Shown here: positions 1-6,754 of the stretch, one piece after another
How positions within the stretch are numbered: position 1 is the stretch's first letter
How the letters are laid out: every line of letters starts with the position of its first letter
From: Desulfobacterales bacterium
Lineage (GTDB): Bacteria; Desulfobacterota; Desulfobacteria; Desulfobacterales; BuS5
Reading direction: 5' to 3'
DNA length: 16,157 bases
NCBI GenBank assembly: GCA_020056865.1
Contig: JAGVGX010000137.1
Location: 1 to 16,157, forward strand
Position numbers and translations under genes: made by a program
Notes under the pieces: model-generated
What the model saw: the letters and a program-made list of their open reading frames with translations, nothing else
The model's database searches: none
Told to the model about the DNA's origin: nothing

Positions 1-560
1 AAAAAAACAATTGCAGGACAACCGAACTGCGAAAGTTTTTCTGTCTGCCATCGGGCTTTCATGGCTATCAGCTTAACTGCTGCATCCCTTGCCTGTTCAT
101 TGTAAAATATGGCTTTCCCGTTTTCGTCTTTAACGCCGGTTGTGAACGTGACAGGGCCGGTTATCTGACCTTTTAGAGCAACAGGTGTATAGGAAAGATT
201 CCGGATGCTGTCTAAAAAAACAAAAAACCCCTTTGCTGTGTTCATGTCAAGTACGAATGGCGAATGATCAAGATCAGACGTGCCTTCCTGTATGGCCAGA
301 TATGTCTCATAAAAAGCCAAAAGGTCATCGTTAAACGTGTCGCTGGATGTATCCATGTAAAACGTGTCATCTTTTACAGTAAAACCCGGCATGCCTGGCA
401 TAAATTGCGATATCATTCCTTCTTGACTGTAAATTGGAAGTTGGACCCATAAAGGAATTTTAGGGGTATATTTAAAAACAAGCTCTGTTGCTTTTTGATG
501 GTTATCCATGGGAAGACTTCCAATCAAAACAGGAAGACAGTCTGCAATAAAATTGTTCAT
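1..560 (-). CDS. MetE/UROD-like protein (cobalamin-independent methionine synthase family), 3' end cut by window
   Basis: This gene runs off the left edge; about 186 codons are visible. The start chosen is the ATG at 560, 18 bases after the stop of the upstream gene; no strong ribosome binding site is seen, so the two are probably translated from one mRNA. The protein begins MNNFIADCLPVLIGSLPM, has WVQLPIYSQEGM near residue 40 and LKGQITGPVTF near residue 130, and ends in the window with KLSQFGCPAIVF. These features match a family of about 340 residues related to MetE and uroporphyrinogen decarboxylase, which folds as a TIM barrel. Known members of the wider family bind folates, corrinoids or tetrapyrroles. 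The reaction of this branch is not established, and the C-terminal metal-binding residues lie outside the window. Family assignment is fairly sure; function is open. Confidence 0.75.
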   Translation of the reverse strand, partial: MNNFIADCLPVLIGSLPMDNHQKATELVFKYTPKIPLWVQLPIYSQEGMISQFMPGMPGFTVKDDTFYMDTSSDTFNDDLLAFYETYLAIQEGTSDLDHSPFVLDMNTAKGFFVFLDSIRNLSYTPVALKGQITGPVTFTTGVKDENGKAIFYNEQARDAAVKLIAMKARWQTEKLSQFGCPAIVF

Positions 561-578
561 AAGATAAACCAGTATTCG

Positions 579-1178
579 TTATTTGCCGTGAGGAACAAGC
601 TCAAACTCAACCTTTTCAAGCGCAAGCGCAATTCCGGGTTTTGTTTGAATAATATAAGATTTTTTTACCTTGTCGTCAAAAATGACCATATGGCCGCTAT
701 CGTAGAAACTGACACATTTTTCCTTTCCGACCATATTGAATAGATGATTAAGTTTTTCGATATTTATGCCATGGTCAGACAGAATTTGCTTTATTTGCGA
801 GCCATATTTGCCATTACACAACTCATTGCTGAAGCTTCCGGTTTCATCCCAGTTCAAGGGGATGGTGTCGCCGTATACCGGGGTAATTTCTGTTGTTTTT
901 TCATCAACGCCTCTTCCTGAAAACGGCATCCATTTCAGGTTATCAGGAAGTTCTGGATCATGCATGTAGGTGCCTTTTTTGTAGTATTCATCAATACTGA
1001 TTTTATCTTTGGCTTCAAAAAGGGCGCTTTTTTCTGCATAAGCCGAACCCGAATTATTTTTTAAAAGCATACCGGAAAATAGTTCACCCCAGCAGATCGA
1101 ACATAACATTGCCAAGAAAAAGAGAATATGTTTTATATATGGTTGGCATGAAATATTACCAAGCCGTTTTTTTATCAT
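579..1178 (-). CDS. unknown exported or membrane-anchored protein
   Basis: A 199-residue protein that I do not recognise. The ATG at 1178 is well supported by GGGAGG about 6 bases upstream. The N-terminus is basic (MIKKR), followed by a hydrophobic stretch at about residues 17-40 and then SAYA-EK at about 45-50, which looks like a signal peptidase I site. The long n-region makes a signal anchor possible instead. The mature part is polar and mixed alpha/beta in appearance, with several Trp and Gly and two Cys near residues 121 and 154 that could form a disulfide outside the cytoplasm. The end is rich in short beta-like runs (CVSFYDSGHMVIFDD). It sits 18 bases upstream of the MetE/UROD-like gene and is probably cotranscribed with it, but the link in function is unclear. 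Confidence 0.65.
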   Translation of the reverse strand: MIKKRLGNISCQPYIKHILFFLAMLCSICWGELFSGMLLKNNSGSAYAEKSALFEAKDKISIDEYYKKGTYMHDPELPDNLKWMPFSGRGVDEKTTEITPVYGDTIPLNWDETGSFSNELCNGKYGSQIKQILSDHGINIEKLNHLFNMVGKEKCVSFYDSGHMVIFDDKVKKSYIIQTKPGIALALEKVEFELVPHGK

Positions 1179-1462
1179 GGTATGCCTCCCTATAAACCTT
1201 AAAAAAAAATAGATAAAGGCTAAGAATGGTTATATGCTTTCAATACATTGCATTATATTTTCATACATTTATCATATTTGACTTTTATTTCCAAATGAAA
1301 AAATATATAGTAACATGATTCGTGCTGCACGACACAACCAGCGGCACTTTATTTATTAGTTGAGCCCGTTTTGAAACTGGCTCAGTTGATAAAAATATAT
1401 TTGTCAATGAGGGTGAATGATCCTAACAAATAATTATTTTTCATTTATAGCAATCTTGTTTG

Positions 1463-1490
1463 TTGACATTTTTTAAAATATAAATATAGT
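1463..1490 (+). promoter_or_regulatory. sigma70-type promoter for the lipoprotein gene
   Basis: A perfect -35 box TTGACA lies at 1463-1468 and a -10 like box TATAGT at 1485-1490, with a 16-base AT-rich spacer. This would start RNA near 1497, about 80 bases before the lipoprotein ATG. Seen by motif only. Confidence 0.55.
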
Positions 1491-1559
1491 GCTAATACGC
1501 TATGGCGGAGTGCAATAATAATTAGGGTGTGGTTTAAAATTAATTATGTAAAAAAAAGT

Positions 1560-1567
1560 AAAGGAGG
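1560..1567 (+). promoter_or_regulatory. strong ribosome binding site of the lipoprotein gene
   Basis: AAGGAGGG lies 8 bases before the ATG at 1576 and fixes that start. It is the best Shine-Dalgarno sequence on the plus strand in this window and suggests high expression. Confidence 0.7.
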
Positions 1568-1575
1568 GTTTAAAA

Positions 1576-1986
1576 ATGAAGGGGAATAAGTTTTTAATAT
1601 TTATCGTTTTAGGTGTTTTTTTGGTTTTTTCTGGATGTGGCAAAGAGGAACAGGAGGCACAAACATCACCTGCACAAGAATCAACCGGCAGCGTCGAAGA
1701 TACGTCTCAAGCTGTTAAAGAGACGGTGAGCGAGCCTGTTGAGGCAGTTAAGGACGAAGCAGTTGATTCGGTTCAGCAAGTTGGCGATACCGCAACAGAT
1801 GCTGCTGATATGGCATCTGAGCACGGAGAAGGCGCTGTAACATCACCTCCAACGGAAGCTGCCGAGGATGTTATGGGTGGCGCTGTGGACGAAAAAGCAG
1901 GTAATTTGGAAGGAACGGAGAAAACTGATAGTTCGGAAGGAGCGGCTGATACAACGTCTTCAGATGTTCCAAAGACGGATGAATAG
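1576..1986 (+). CDS. small acidic lipoprotein, function unknown
   Basis: A 136-residue protein with a type II signal peptide: MKGNK, a hydrophobic core at residues 6-18, and a lipobox VFSGC with Cys21 as the lipidated residue. The mature part is about 115 residues of low complexity, dominated by Glu, Asp, Ala, Ser, Thr and Val with almost no aromatic residues. It contains loosely repeated segments such as AVKETVSEPVEAVKDEAVDS and VGDTATDAADMASE, with an 11-residue-like period that could form an amphipathic helix; the rest is probably disordered. Similar small lipoproteins are common in Desulfobacterota and have no assigned role. It has its own promoter and terminator, so it is a single-gene unit. 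Coding is well supported by start signals and lipobox; the function cannot be read from the sequence. Confidence 0.75.
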   Translation: MKGNKFLIFIVLGVFLVFSGCGKEEQEAQTSPAQESTGSVEDTSQAVKETVSEPVEAVKDEAVDSVQQVGDTATDAADMASEHGEGAVTSPPTEAAEDVMGGAVDEKAGNLEGTEKTDSSEGAADTTSSDVPKTDE

Positions 1987-2086
1987 CCATCTGAAGATAT
2001 AAGAAACATTTGCCCCAAATATGTTTTTGTTTAACAATTCTTAGGGATTTTTATCGTAATATATTGTTTTTAAAATATATGTAAGT

Positions 2087-2123
2087 TATGCGAAATCGTT
2101 ATGGATTTCGCATACCTTTTTAT
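2087..2123 (+). terminator. intrinsic terminator after the lipoprotein gene
   Basis: A perfect 11-bp stem is formed by TATGCGAAATC (2087-2097) and GATTTCGCATA (2104-2114) around a 6-base loop, followed by CC and a T run (2117-2121). It lies 100 bases after the lipoprotein stop. The rest of the gap (1987-2288) shows nothing else that I can support except the tatA ribosome binding site. Confidence 0.75.
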
Positions 2124-2288
2124 ATTGTTGGCGCAGGGTCATCTTATACTCCCCCCCAAGTTGTTTTACTTTTGAAGCAGGCTTATTAAACAAATAAGTT
2201 GCATGCCTGTGACAATTCATATATTAAAAATCTTAAAGATGCATTCAAATACGATGATATGGGCAATATCTTTACATAAGGAGACGTT

Positions 2289-2474
2289 ATGTTTGGCGGA
2301 ATTAGCATATGGGAGCTTTCAATCATACTGGTTATCGTTTTGATAATTTTTGGAGCGGGCAAACTTCCTGAAATCGGATCGGGGATAGGAAAGGCCATTA
2401 AAAATTTCAAAAGCGCTACAAATGAGAGTGGGAAAAAAGATCAAGATTCTATAGAAGAAGACAAAAAGAACTGA
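2289..2474 (+). CDS. tatA: TatA/E-type twin-arginine translocase subunit
   Basis: A 61-residue protein with the full TatA layout. A short N-terminus MFGGISIWE is followed by a single membrane helix (about residues 9-21), the hinge [10 protein letters not shown], an amphipathic helix with [12 protein letters not shown], and a short charged tail rich in Lys, Asp and Glu. The start is set by AAGGAG at 2278-2283, 5 bases before the ATG. TatA oligomers work with TatC (and TatB) to move folded, often cofactor-bearing proteins with twin-arginine signals across the inner membrane. No tatC or tatB is adjacent, which is usual for genomes with scattered tat genes. The gene is convergent with the transporter gene, with only 15 bases between the stops. 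Confidence 0.9.
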   Translation: MFGGISIWELSIILVIVLIIFGAGKLPEIGSGIGKAIKNFKSATNESGKKDQDSIEEDKKN

Positions 2475-2489
2475 TATGTTTTTTTAAAT

Positions 2490-3761
2490 TCATGTATGTT
2501 GCCTGGGCGGTTTGACAATAAAGCTCAGCACAGCCCCTGCCAATAGAACGATGCCTCCTGCCATAAACGCCATGGCGTAGTTCCCTGTAATATCAAAAAT
2601 GTATCCGGCAAGAGGTGCTCCAAATGCCCCACCGCTTGTTGCTCCGAAAATGAGTATGCCATATATGGTTCCGGATGATGTGACACCAAAGAACTCTGAG
2701 TTCATTAAAAGTAATGATGGAAGCGTGCCGCCATAAGTTAAACCGTAGACAACAGCAATAAGATAAAATTCCCAAAGTTCGTTTGCCCATATCAGGCTTA
2801 AAAACAAAAAACATTGAGGGATCAGACACAAAGGGAGAATTATTTTGCTTCCCAGCCTGTCAGCAAGTCCACCGATGGCTACTCTGCCGATAATCCCGCC
2901 TATGCCGATGAGTGTTAAAATAAATGCGGCTTTTATAGGGTCGATCCCTATATCTTCGGCATGGGCCACCAGTTGTGACAAGATAATGCTGATACCGAAA
3001 ACCAGACTCATGAAAATGGCCAGTATCAGATGAAAAGATGTTGTTTTCACAGCACTTTTTACGGTCCATAAGTTGTTTTTATGTGGATCACGATCTTGAT
3101 GATTCGATTCATTGTTGCAGCAGCTTGTTTGCTGGTCAGGATGTTTTAGAAAAAGTGAAGCAGGAACGCCAATCATAAGGACGATACATCCCATGATGAC
3201 AAACGACATTCTCCATCCGTATGCTGTAATCATGTATCTCATCACAGGAGGCAGAACCATCTGGCCGACACCGACGCCTGATGCCACAACTCCCAGGGCG
3301 AGCCCCCTGTTTTTAACGAACCATTTTGCAACGGTTGAAACAGGAGGGACATAGGCTGACCCCATGCCGATACCGACCATGATGCCCAGACACACGTATA
3401 AATGCCATGGCTCGGTAATGTAGTATATGAGACTGTAGCTAAGAGCCACTGCAATGGTGCTGATCAGTACAACAATCCGAGGTCCGTATGTATCGCTTAA
3501 CGATCCCATGATAATGGAAAATCCACCATGTACAACCATGTAAAGTGAGATTGCGCCGGTAGTAACCGCTCTCGTCCAACCCAGCTCTTCACACATGGGT
3601 CTTAAAAAAACACCAGAACAATAGTAGGAGCCGTATAGAACAAAAATAAGTACAAAACCGGAAAGAACAATAATCCAGGGAGAGCGTGTGTTTATTGGGG
3701 GCGCAGCATTCGCAGAGATGTTACAGATGCTGTTTCTTCGTTTATTTAGATATGGGTTCAT
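2490..3761 (-). CDS. MFS transporter, monocarboxylate/oxalate-formate antiporter type
   Basis: A major facilitator of about 423 residues with roughly 12 hydrophobic segments in two halves, split by a hydrophilic loop at about residues 205-231 that is rich in Asn, His, Asp and Cys. MFS motif A is seen after segment 2 (GSLSDTYGPR, about residues 86-95) and again in the second half (GGLADRLGSK). The WFVKNRGLALG segment is typical of the monocarboxylate porter/OFA group, which moves small carboxylic acids. I start it at the ATG at 3761; the frame is open to a TTG at 3788, and neither has a clear ribosome binding site. It is the last gene of the minus-strand cluster, behind a strong hairpin, and could be transcribed apart from it. 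The likely role is uptake of the acid that the upstream enzymes degrade, or export of an acid product; the substrate is inferred from context only. Confidence 0.85.
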   Translation of the reverse strand: MNPYLNKRRNSICNISANAAPPINTRSPWIIVLSGFVLIFVLYGSYYCSGVFLRPMCEELGWTRAVTTGAISLYMVVHGGFSIIMGSLSDTYGPRIVVLISTIAVALSYSLIYYITEPWHLYVCLGIMVGIGMGSAYVPPVSTVAKWFVKNRGLALGVVASGVGVGQMVLPPVMRYMITAYGWRMSFVIMGCIVLMIGVPASLFLKHPDQQTSCCNNESNHQDRDPHKNNLWTVKSAVKTTSFHLILAIFMSLVFGISIILSQLVAHAEDIGIDPIKAAFILTLIGIGGIIGRVAIGGLADRLGSKIILPLCLIPQCFLFLSLIWANELWEFYLIAVVYGLTYGGTLPSLLLMNSEFFGVTSSGTIYGILIFGATSGGAFGAPLAGYIFDITGNYAMAFMAGGIVLLAGAVLSFIVKPPRQHT

Positions 3762-3798
3762 ATGTTCATATGGCCGTGTTATATGCAATACGCAGGCA

Positions 3799-3835
3799 AA
3801 CCTTGCAATGGTTCTTTGTTAACCATTGCAAGGTT
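3799..3835 (-). promoter_or_regulatory. perfect 15-bp hairpin between racemase-like and MFS genes
   Basis: AACCTTGCAATGGTT (3799-3813) and AACCATTGCAAGGTT (3821-3835) are exact reverse complements around a 7-base loop. On the minus strand it begins 80 bases after the racemase-like stop. It is not followed by a U tract (TTTGCC comes next), so it is not a classic terminator. It could be a factor-dependent terminator or attenuator, an mRNA-stabilising 3' end, or a binding site for a dimeric regulator of the transporter gene. Confidence 0.6.
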
Positions 3836-3914
3836 GTTGAGTAGAACTAATCTGGGCAAGTATCTCCTGAAAGGGCATCAGTTTGTGTGGTTTTTCAGTA
3901 GACCTATTCAAGGT

Positions 3915-5096
3915 TTAGGCAAAAACACCGTTTTTTTTGAATTCATCAAACTCGTTTTCAGAATATCCAAGTTTAAGCAAGATTTCTCTGGTATGGGTTC
4001 CTGTAGACTCTCCTATTTTATTGTATTCTGGTTGGGTTTCAGAGAACATAATAGGGGTGGCGATTTGTTTCATGGTGCCGCCGCCTGGCATTTTTAAATC
4101 AACAACCATGTTTCTTTCTATAAATTGGGGGTCATTTAGCGCTTCGCCTAGAGATAATACCGGTTCAATGCAGGCATCTGCTTTTTCAAATTCTTTAACC
4201 CACTGATCCTGTGTTTTTGTTTTAAAAATGTTTCGAATTCGTTCTTTTTCTTTAGGCAGATCTTTTGGGATAACTCCTTGTTCCTTTAAATCAGGACAAT
4301 CCAGAACCCTACAGAAGTCGGCAAAAAATTGGGGTTCCAGACCGCCAAAACTGATGAATTTTCCGTCTTTGGTTTCATAAAAATCATAAAGAGATCCACC
4401 GTTGATAAATTCACTTTCTCTTTCAGGCTCCTTGCCGGAAGCAAGATATGCAGCGCCCGACATGGCGTTAAAGGCAAGAACGCCATCTGTCATGGAGATG
4501 TCTATAAACTGTCCTTTGCCGGTTTTGTTCCTGTGCATTGCCGCTGCAAGGATGCCTATGATAACATTGTTTGATCCTGATCCCACATCGGCAATCTGCA
4601 TGCCCGTCAAAACAGGTCCGCCTTGCTTCCTTCCGGAATGAGACATAAGTCCTGCCCGTGACATGTAATTAATATCATGTCCTGCCTTCATGCTCATGGG
4701 GCCGGACTGGCCATATCCAGTTAAAGAACAGTAAATAAGGGTCGGGTTGATTTTTTTCAGATCTTTATATCCAAGTCCGAGTTTATCCATAACCCCCGGT
4801 CTGAATTGCTCAAGGATGATATCATATTCTTTAATAAGCTGGTGAATGATTTTAACGCCTTTTTCGTTTTTAAGATTCAGCGTCATGGTTTTCTTGTTCC
4901 GGCCAAGCCAGGCAAGGGTTGCTGAGATTTTTTTTTCAGAAACAAATGGCGGCATATGCTCTGCCAAATCAATACGCGTCCCGGATGAAACACGGAGAAC
5001 ATCAGCACCAAGATCCGCTAAAACCAGTGTAGCATAAGGGCCAGGTAATAATGTCGAAAAATCGAGTACTTTCATTCCTGCTAAAGGACCAGCCAT
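3915..5096 (-). CDS. alpha-methylacyl-CoA racemase-like protein (CaiB/BaiF family)
   Basis: This 393-residue protein belongs to the family III CoA-transferase fold. It begins MAGPLAGMKVLDFS and has LPGPYATLVLADLGADVLRV in the CoA-binding N-terminal part. The features that set racemases apart are present: AGHDINY with His140, IADVGSGS with Asp170, and LEPQF with Glu254. These match His126, Asp156 and Glu241 of the Mycobacterium tuberculosis racemase MCR, where His and Asp swap the alpha proton of a 2-methylacyl-CoA. A CoA-transferase would instead carry its catalytic Asp near the residue 170 region, so that role is not fully excluded. The start is firm: AAGGAGG precedes the ATG at 5096. The likely task is interconversion of (R)- and (S)-2-methylacyl-CoA, which fits a pathway with a carbon-skeleton mutase and carboxyltransferases. 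It is soluble and cytoplasmic. Confidence 0.8.
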   Translation of the reverse strand: MAGPLAGMKVLDFSTLLPGPYATLVLADLGADVLRVSSGTRIDLAEHMPPFVSEKKISATLAWLGRNKKTMTLNLKNEKGVKIIHQLIKEYDIILEQFRPGVMDKLGLGYKDLKKINPTLIYCSLTGYGQSGPMSMKAGHDINYMSRAGLMSHSGRKQGGPVLTGMQIADVGSGSNNVIIGILAAAMHRNKTGKGQFIDISMTDGVLAFNAMSGAAYLASGKEPERESEFINGGSLYDFYETKDGKFISFGGLEPQFFADFCRVLDCPDLKEQGVIPKDLPKEKERIRNIFKTKTQDQWVKEFEKADACIEPVLSLGEALNDPQFIERNMVVDLKMPGGGTMKQIATPIMFSETQPEYNKIGESTGTHTREILLKLGYSENEFDEFKKNGVFA

Positions 5097-5138
5097 ATAA
5101 ACCTCCTTAAATGTAAATAATTAATAAGAATAAAAAAT

Positions 5139-6710
5139 TTAGAGATTAATGTTCGAGTACTTTCTATAAGGTCTTACTACCGTCTTATTTGCAAGTACAT
5201 CCAAGGAACGGTTAATGTATTTTCGGGTATCTTTCGGCATAATCACATCGTCGATATATCCTCGTTTTGCCCCTTCATAAGGGTTTTCAAATTCTTTTTC
5301 ATACTGTTTAATACGTTTTATTTTCATCTCTTCAGGATTATCTGCGTTTTTGATTTCTTTTGCAAAGATGATGCTTGCAGCTGTAGCTCCGCCAACAATA
5401 CTGACTCTGGCGTTGGGCCATGCATACACAAAATCAGCCCCAGTGTCTTTGCAGCACATGCCTGTATATGCACCTGCATATGATTTTCTGACAATAACGG
5501 TTATTTTGGGAACCGTTGCTTCTATATATGAATAAAGCATTTTAGCGCCATGTCTTAAGATTCCCTGCCATTCCTGATCGGGTCCTATAAGGTAGCCTGG
5601 AGTGTCATGCAGATTAATTAAAGGGATATTGAAAAGATCACAAAACCGGATAAATCTTGCCACTTTATCAGACACATCGCAATCTAAGACACCTGCTTTC
5701 CATTTGGGCTGATTGGCAATAATACCTGCTGGTCGCCCGTTAAAACGTCCAAAACCGATGACTACATTTTTTGCAAAGTTTTCAAATATTTCAAAAAAAT
5801 CATTGTTGTCTACGATACTGTTGATAATTTTTTTTATGTCAAATGGTCTGAATGCCTGTTCAGGCGCAACGGTATCGAGGGCTTCATCTGTTCTTTCCGG
5901 ATCATCGCCGGTTTCTATAACAGGCGGTTTCTCCTTATTGCTTGACGGCATAAAACTCAACAGTCGCTTTGCTTTGTCGATAGCGTCTTTATCATCATCT
6001 GCAACCAAATGGGTCTGGCCTGATTTTGTTGCATGGGCTTCAACGCCACAAAGGTCCTTAAGGCTGATTTCCTGGCCAAGCTGGGTTTTGACAAATGCAG
6101 GGCTGGCAATTCCCATAAAACCGGTATGTCTGCATTGAATTAAAAAGTCCTGCATGATGGGATGATACGCTTGCCCGCCCAGGCATGGGCCCATAATCAG
6201 AGCAATCTGGGGAATAATCCCTGATGCCAGAATCTGGGCATTAAACAGCCATGCATAACTTTGAAGAGTGTCCATGCCTTCCTGAAGCCGAGCACCACCT
6301 GAGTCGTTTAGCCCCACAAAGGGAATTCCCATATCTTTTGCCATGGTAATGGCTTCGGAAAATTTTTTGCCGTGATATTCTCCGAACGTTCCTGCCATGG
6401 TGGTGTAATCTTCTGCAGCAGCCATAACAAGCCGTCCATTTACCTTGCCAAAGCCTACGACAACAGCTTCGGCCGGGATTTCTTTTTTATCCAGCCCAAA
6501 TGCTGTGGTTCTGTGCTGAACAAACAGGCCGGTTTCAGTAAATTTTCCATTATCAAAAAGATACGCCATCCGCTCTCTCGCGGTGAGCTTGCCACTGTCA
6601 TGCTGTTTCTTTATCGCCTTTTCACCACCCATATTAAGGACATTATCTCGCTTTTCATGATATTCCTTGTAGATGGTTTCATAACCTTTAAGTTCTTGTT
6701 TGGTACTCAT
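5139..6710 (-). CDS. acyl-CoA carboxylase/decarboxylase carboxyltransferase subunit, paralog A
   Basis: A 523-residue carboxyltransferase of the PccB/MmdA type with two crotonase-fold halves. The N-terminal half has GGARLQEGMD (about 138-147) and the first oxyanion-hole motif MGPCLGGQ (173-180). The C-terminal half has the second, AGAYTGM (412-418). Position 416 is Thr where propionyl-CoA carboxylases have Asp (Asp422 of the Streptomyces coelicolor PccB, a specificity determinant), so propionyl-CoA is not an obvious substrate. The family moves CO2 between biotin and the alpha carbon of an acyl-CoA. No biotin carboxylase, biotin carrier or membrane decarboxylase subunit lies in the window, so partners must be elsewhere. 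AGAGGAG supports the ATG at 6710. It lies between the CoA-transferase-like gene and the racemase-like gene. Residues 34-223 are almost identical to paralog B while the rest is not. Confidence 0.9.
   Translation of the reverse strand: MSTKQELKGYETIYKEYHEKRDNVLNMGGEKAIKKQHDSGKLTARERMAYLFDNGKFTETGLFVQHRTTAFGLDKKEIPAEAVVVGFGKVNGRLVMAAAEDYTTMAGTFGEYHGKKFSEAITMAKDMGIPFVGLNDSGGARLQEGMDTLQSYAWLFNAQILASGIIPQIALIMGPCLGGQAYHPIMQDFLIQCRHTGFMGIASPAFVKTQLGQEISLKDLCGVEAHATKSGQTHLVADDDKDAIDKAKRLLSFMPSSNKEKPPVIETGDDPERTDEALDTVAPEQAFRPFDIKKIINSIVDNNDFFEIFENFAKNVVIGFGRFNGRPAGIIANQPKWKAGVLDCDVSDKVARFIRFCDLFNIPLINLHDTPGYLIGPDQEWQGILRHGAKMLYSYIEATVPKITVIVRKSYAGAYTGMCCKDTGADFVYAWPNARVSIVGGATAASIIFAKEIKNADNPEEMKIKRIKQYEKEFENPYEGAKRGYIDDVIMPKDTRKYINRSLDVLANKTVVRPYRKYSNINL
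6042..6611 (-). repeat. conserved block shared with carboxyltransferase paralog B (copy 1)
   Basis: Codons 34-223 of paralog A match the same codons of paralog B with 4 amino acid differences by my hand count. At DNA level it includes a 76-base exact match (6277-6352 here). Outside the block identity drops sharply. The two copies are direct repeats about 5.6 kb apart. Confidence 0.8.
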
Positions 6711-6754
6711 TTAAATTCTCCTCTTTGAAATATAAATATCAAAAAAAATGTATA

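Larger units (their letters stand above)
1179..1575. other. intergenic region between divergent genes
   Basis: This 397-base AT-rich stretch has no convincing gene. It must carry start signals for the minus-strand exported protein and the plus-strand lipoprotein. It contains a 9-base A run (1201-1209), a small inverted repeat with arms TGAGCC (1361-1366) and GGCTCA (1379-1384), and a plus-strand sigma70-like promoter listed separately. The inverted repeat has no T run on either strand, so it is not a standard terminator and could be an operator. I see no RNA gene. Confidence 0.5.

Noticed and set aside
1361..1384. Inverted repeat TGAGCC/GGCTCA as a terminator or riboswitch
   Set aside because: The stem is short, no T run follows on either strand and no conserved riboswitch motif is seen.
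2475..2489. Bidirectional terminator between tatA and the transporter gene
   Set aside because: Only 15 bases separate the stops and no stem with T run is visible there.
3915..5096. Plain CaiB-type CoA-transferase label
   Set aside because: The AGHDINY His, the second-site Asp and the EPQF Glu match racemases better than transferases.
5713..6138. Plus-strand open frames over the carboxyltransferase and other operon genes (also 11963-12322, 9045-9392, 3762-4097)
   Set aside because: They are antisense to well-supported enzymes, have no ribosome binding sites and encode no recognisable protein.
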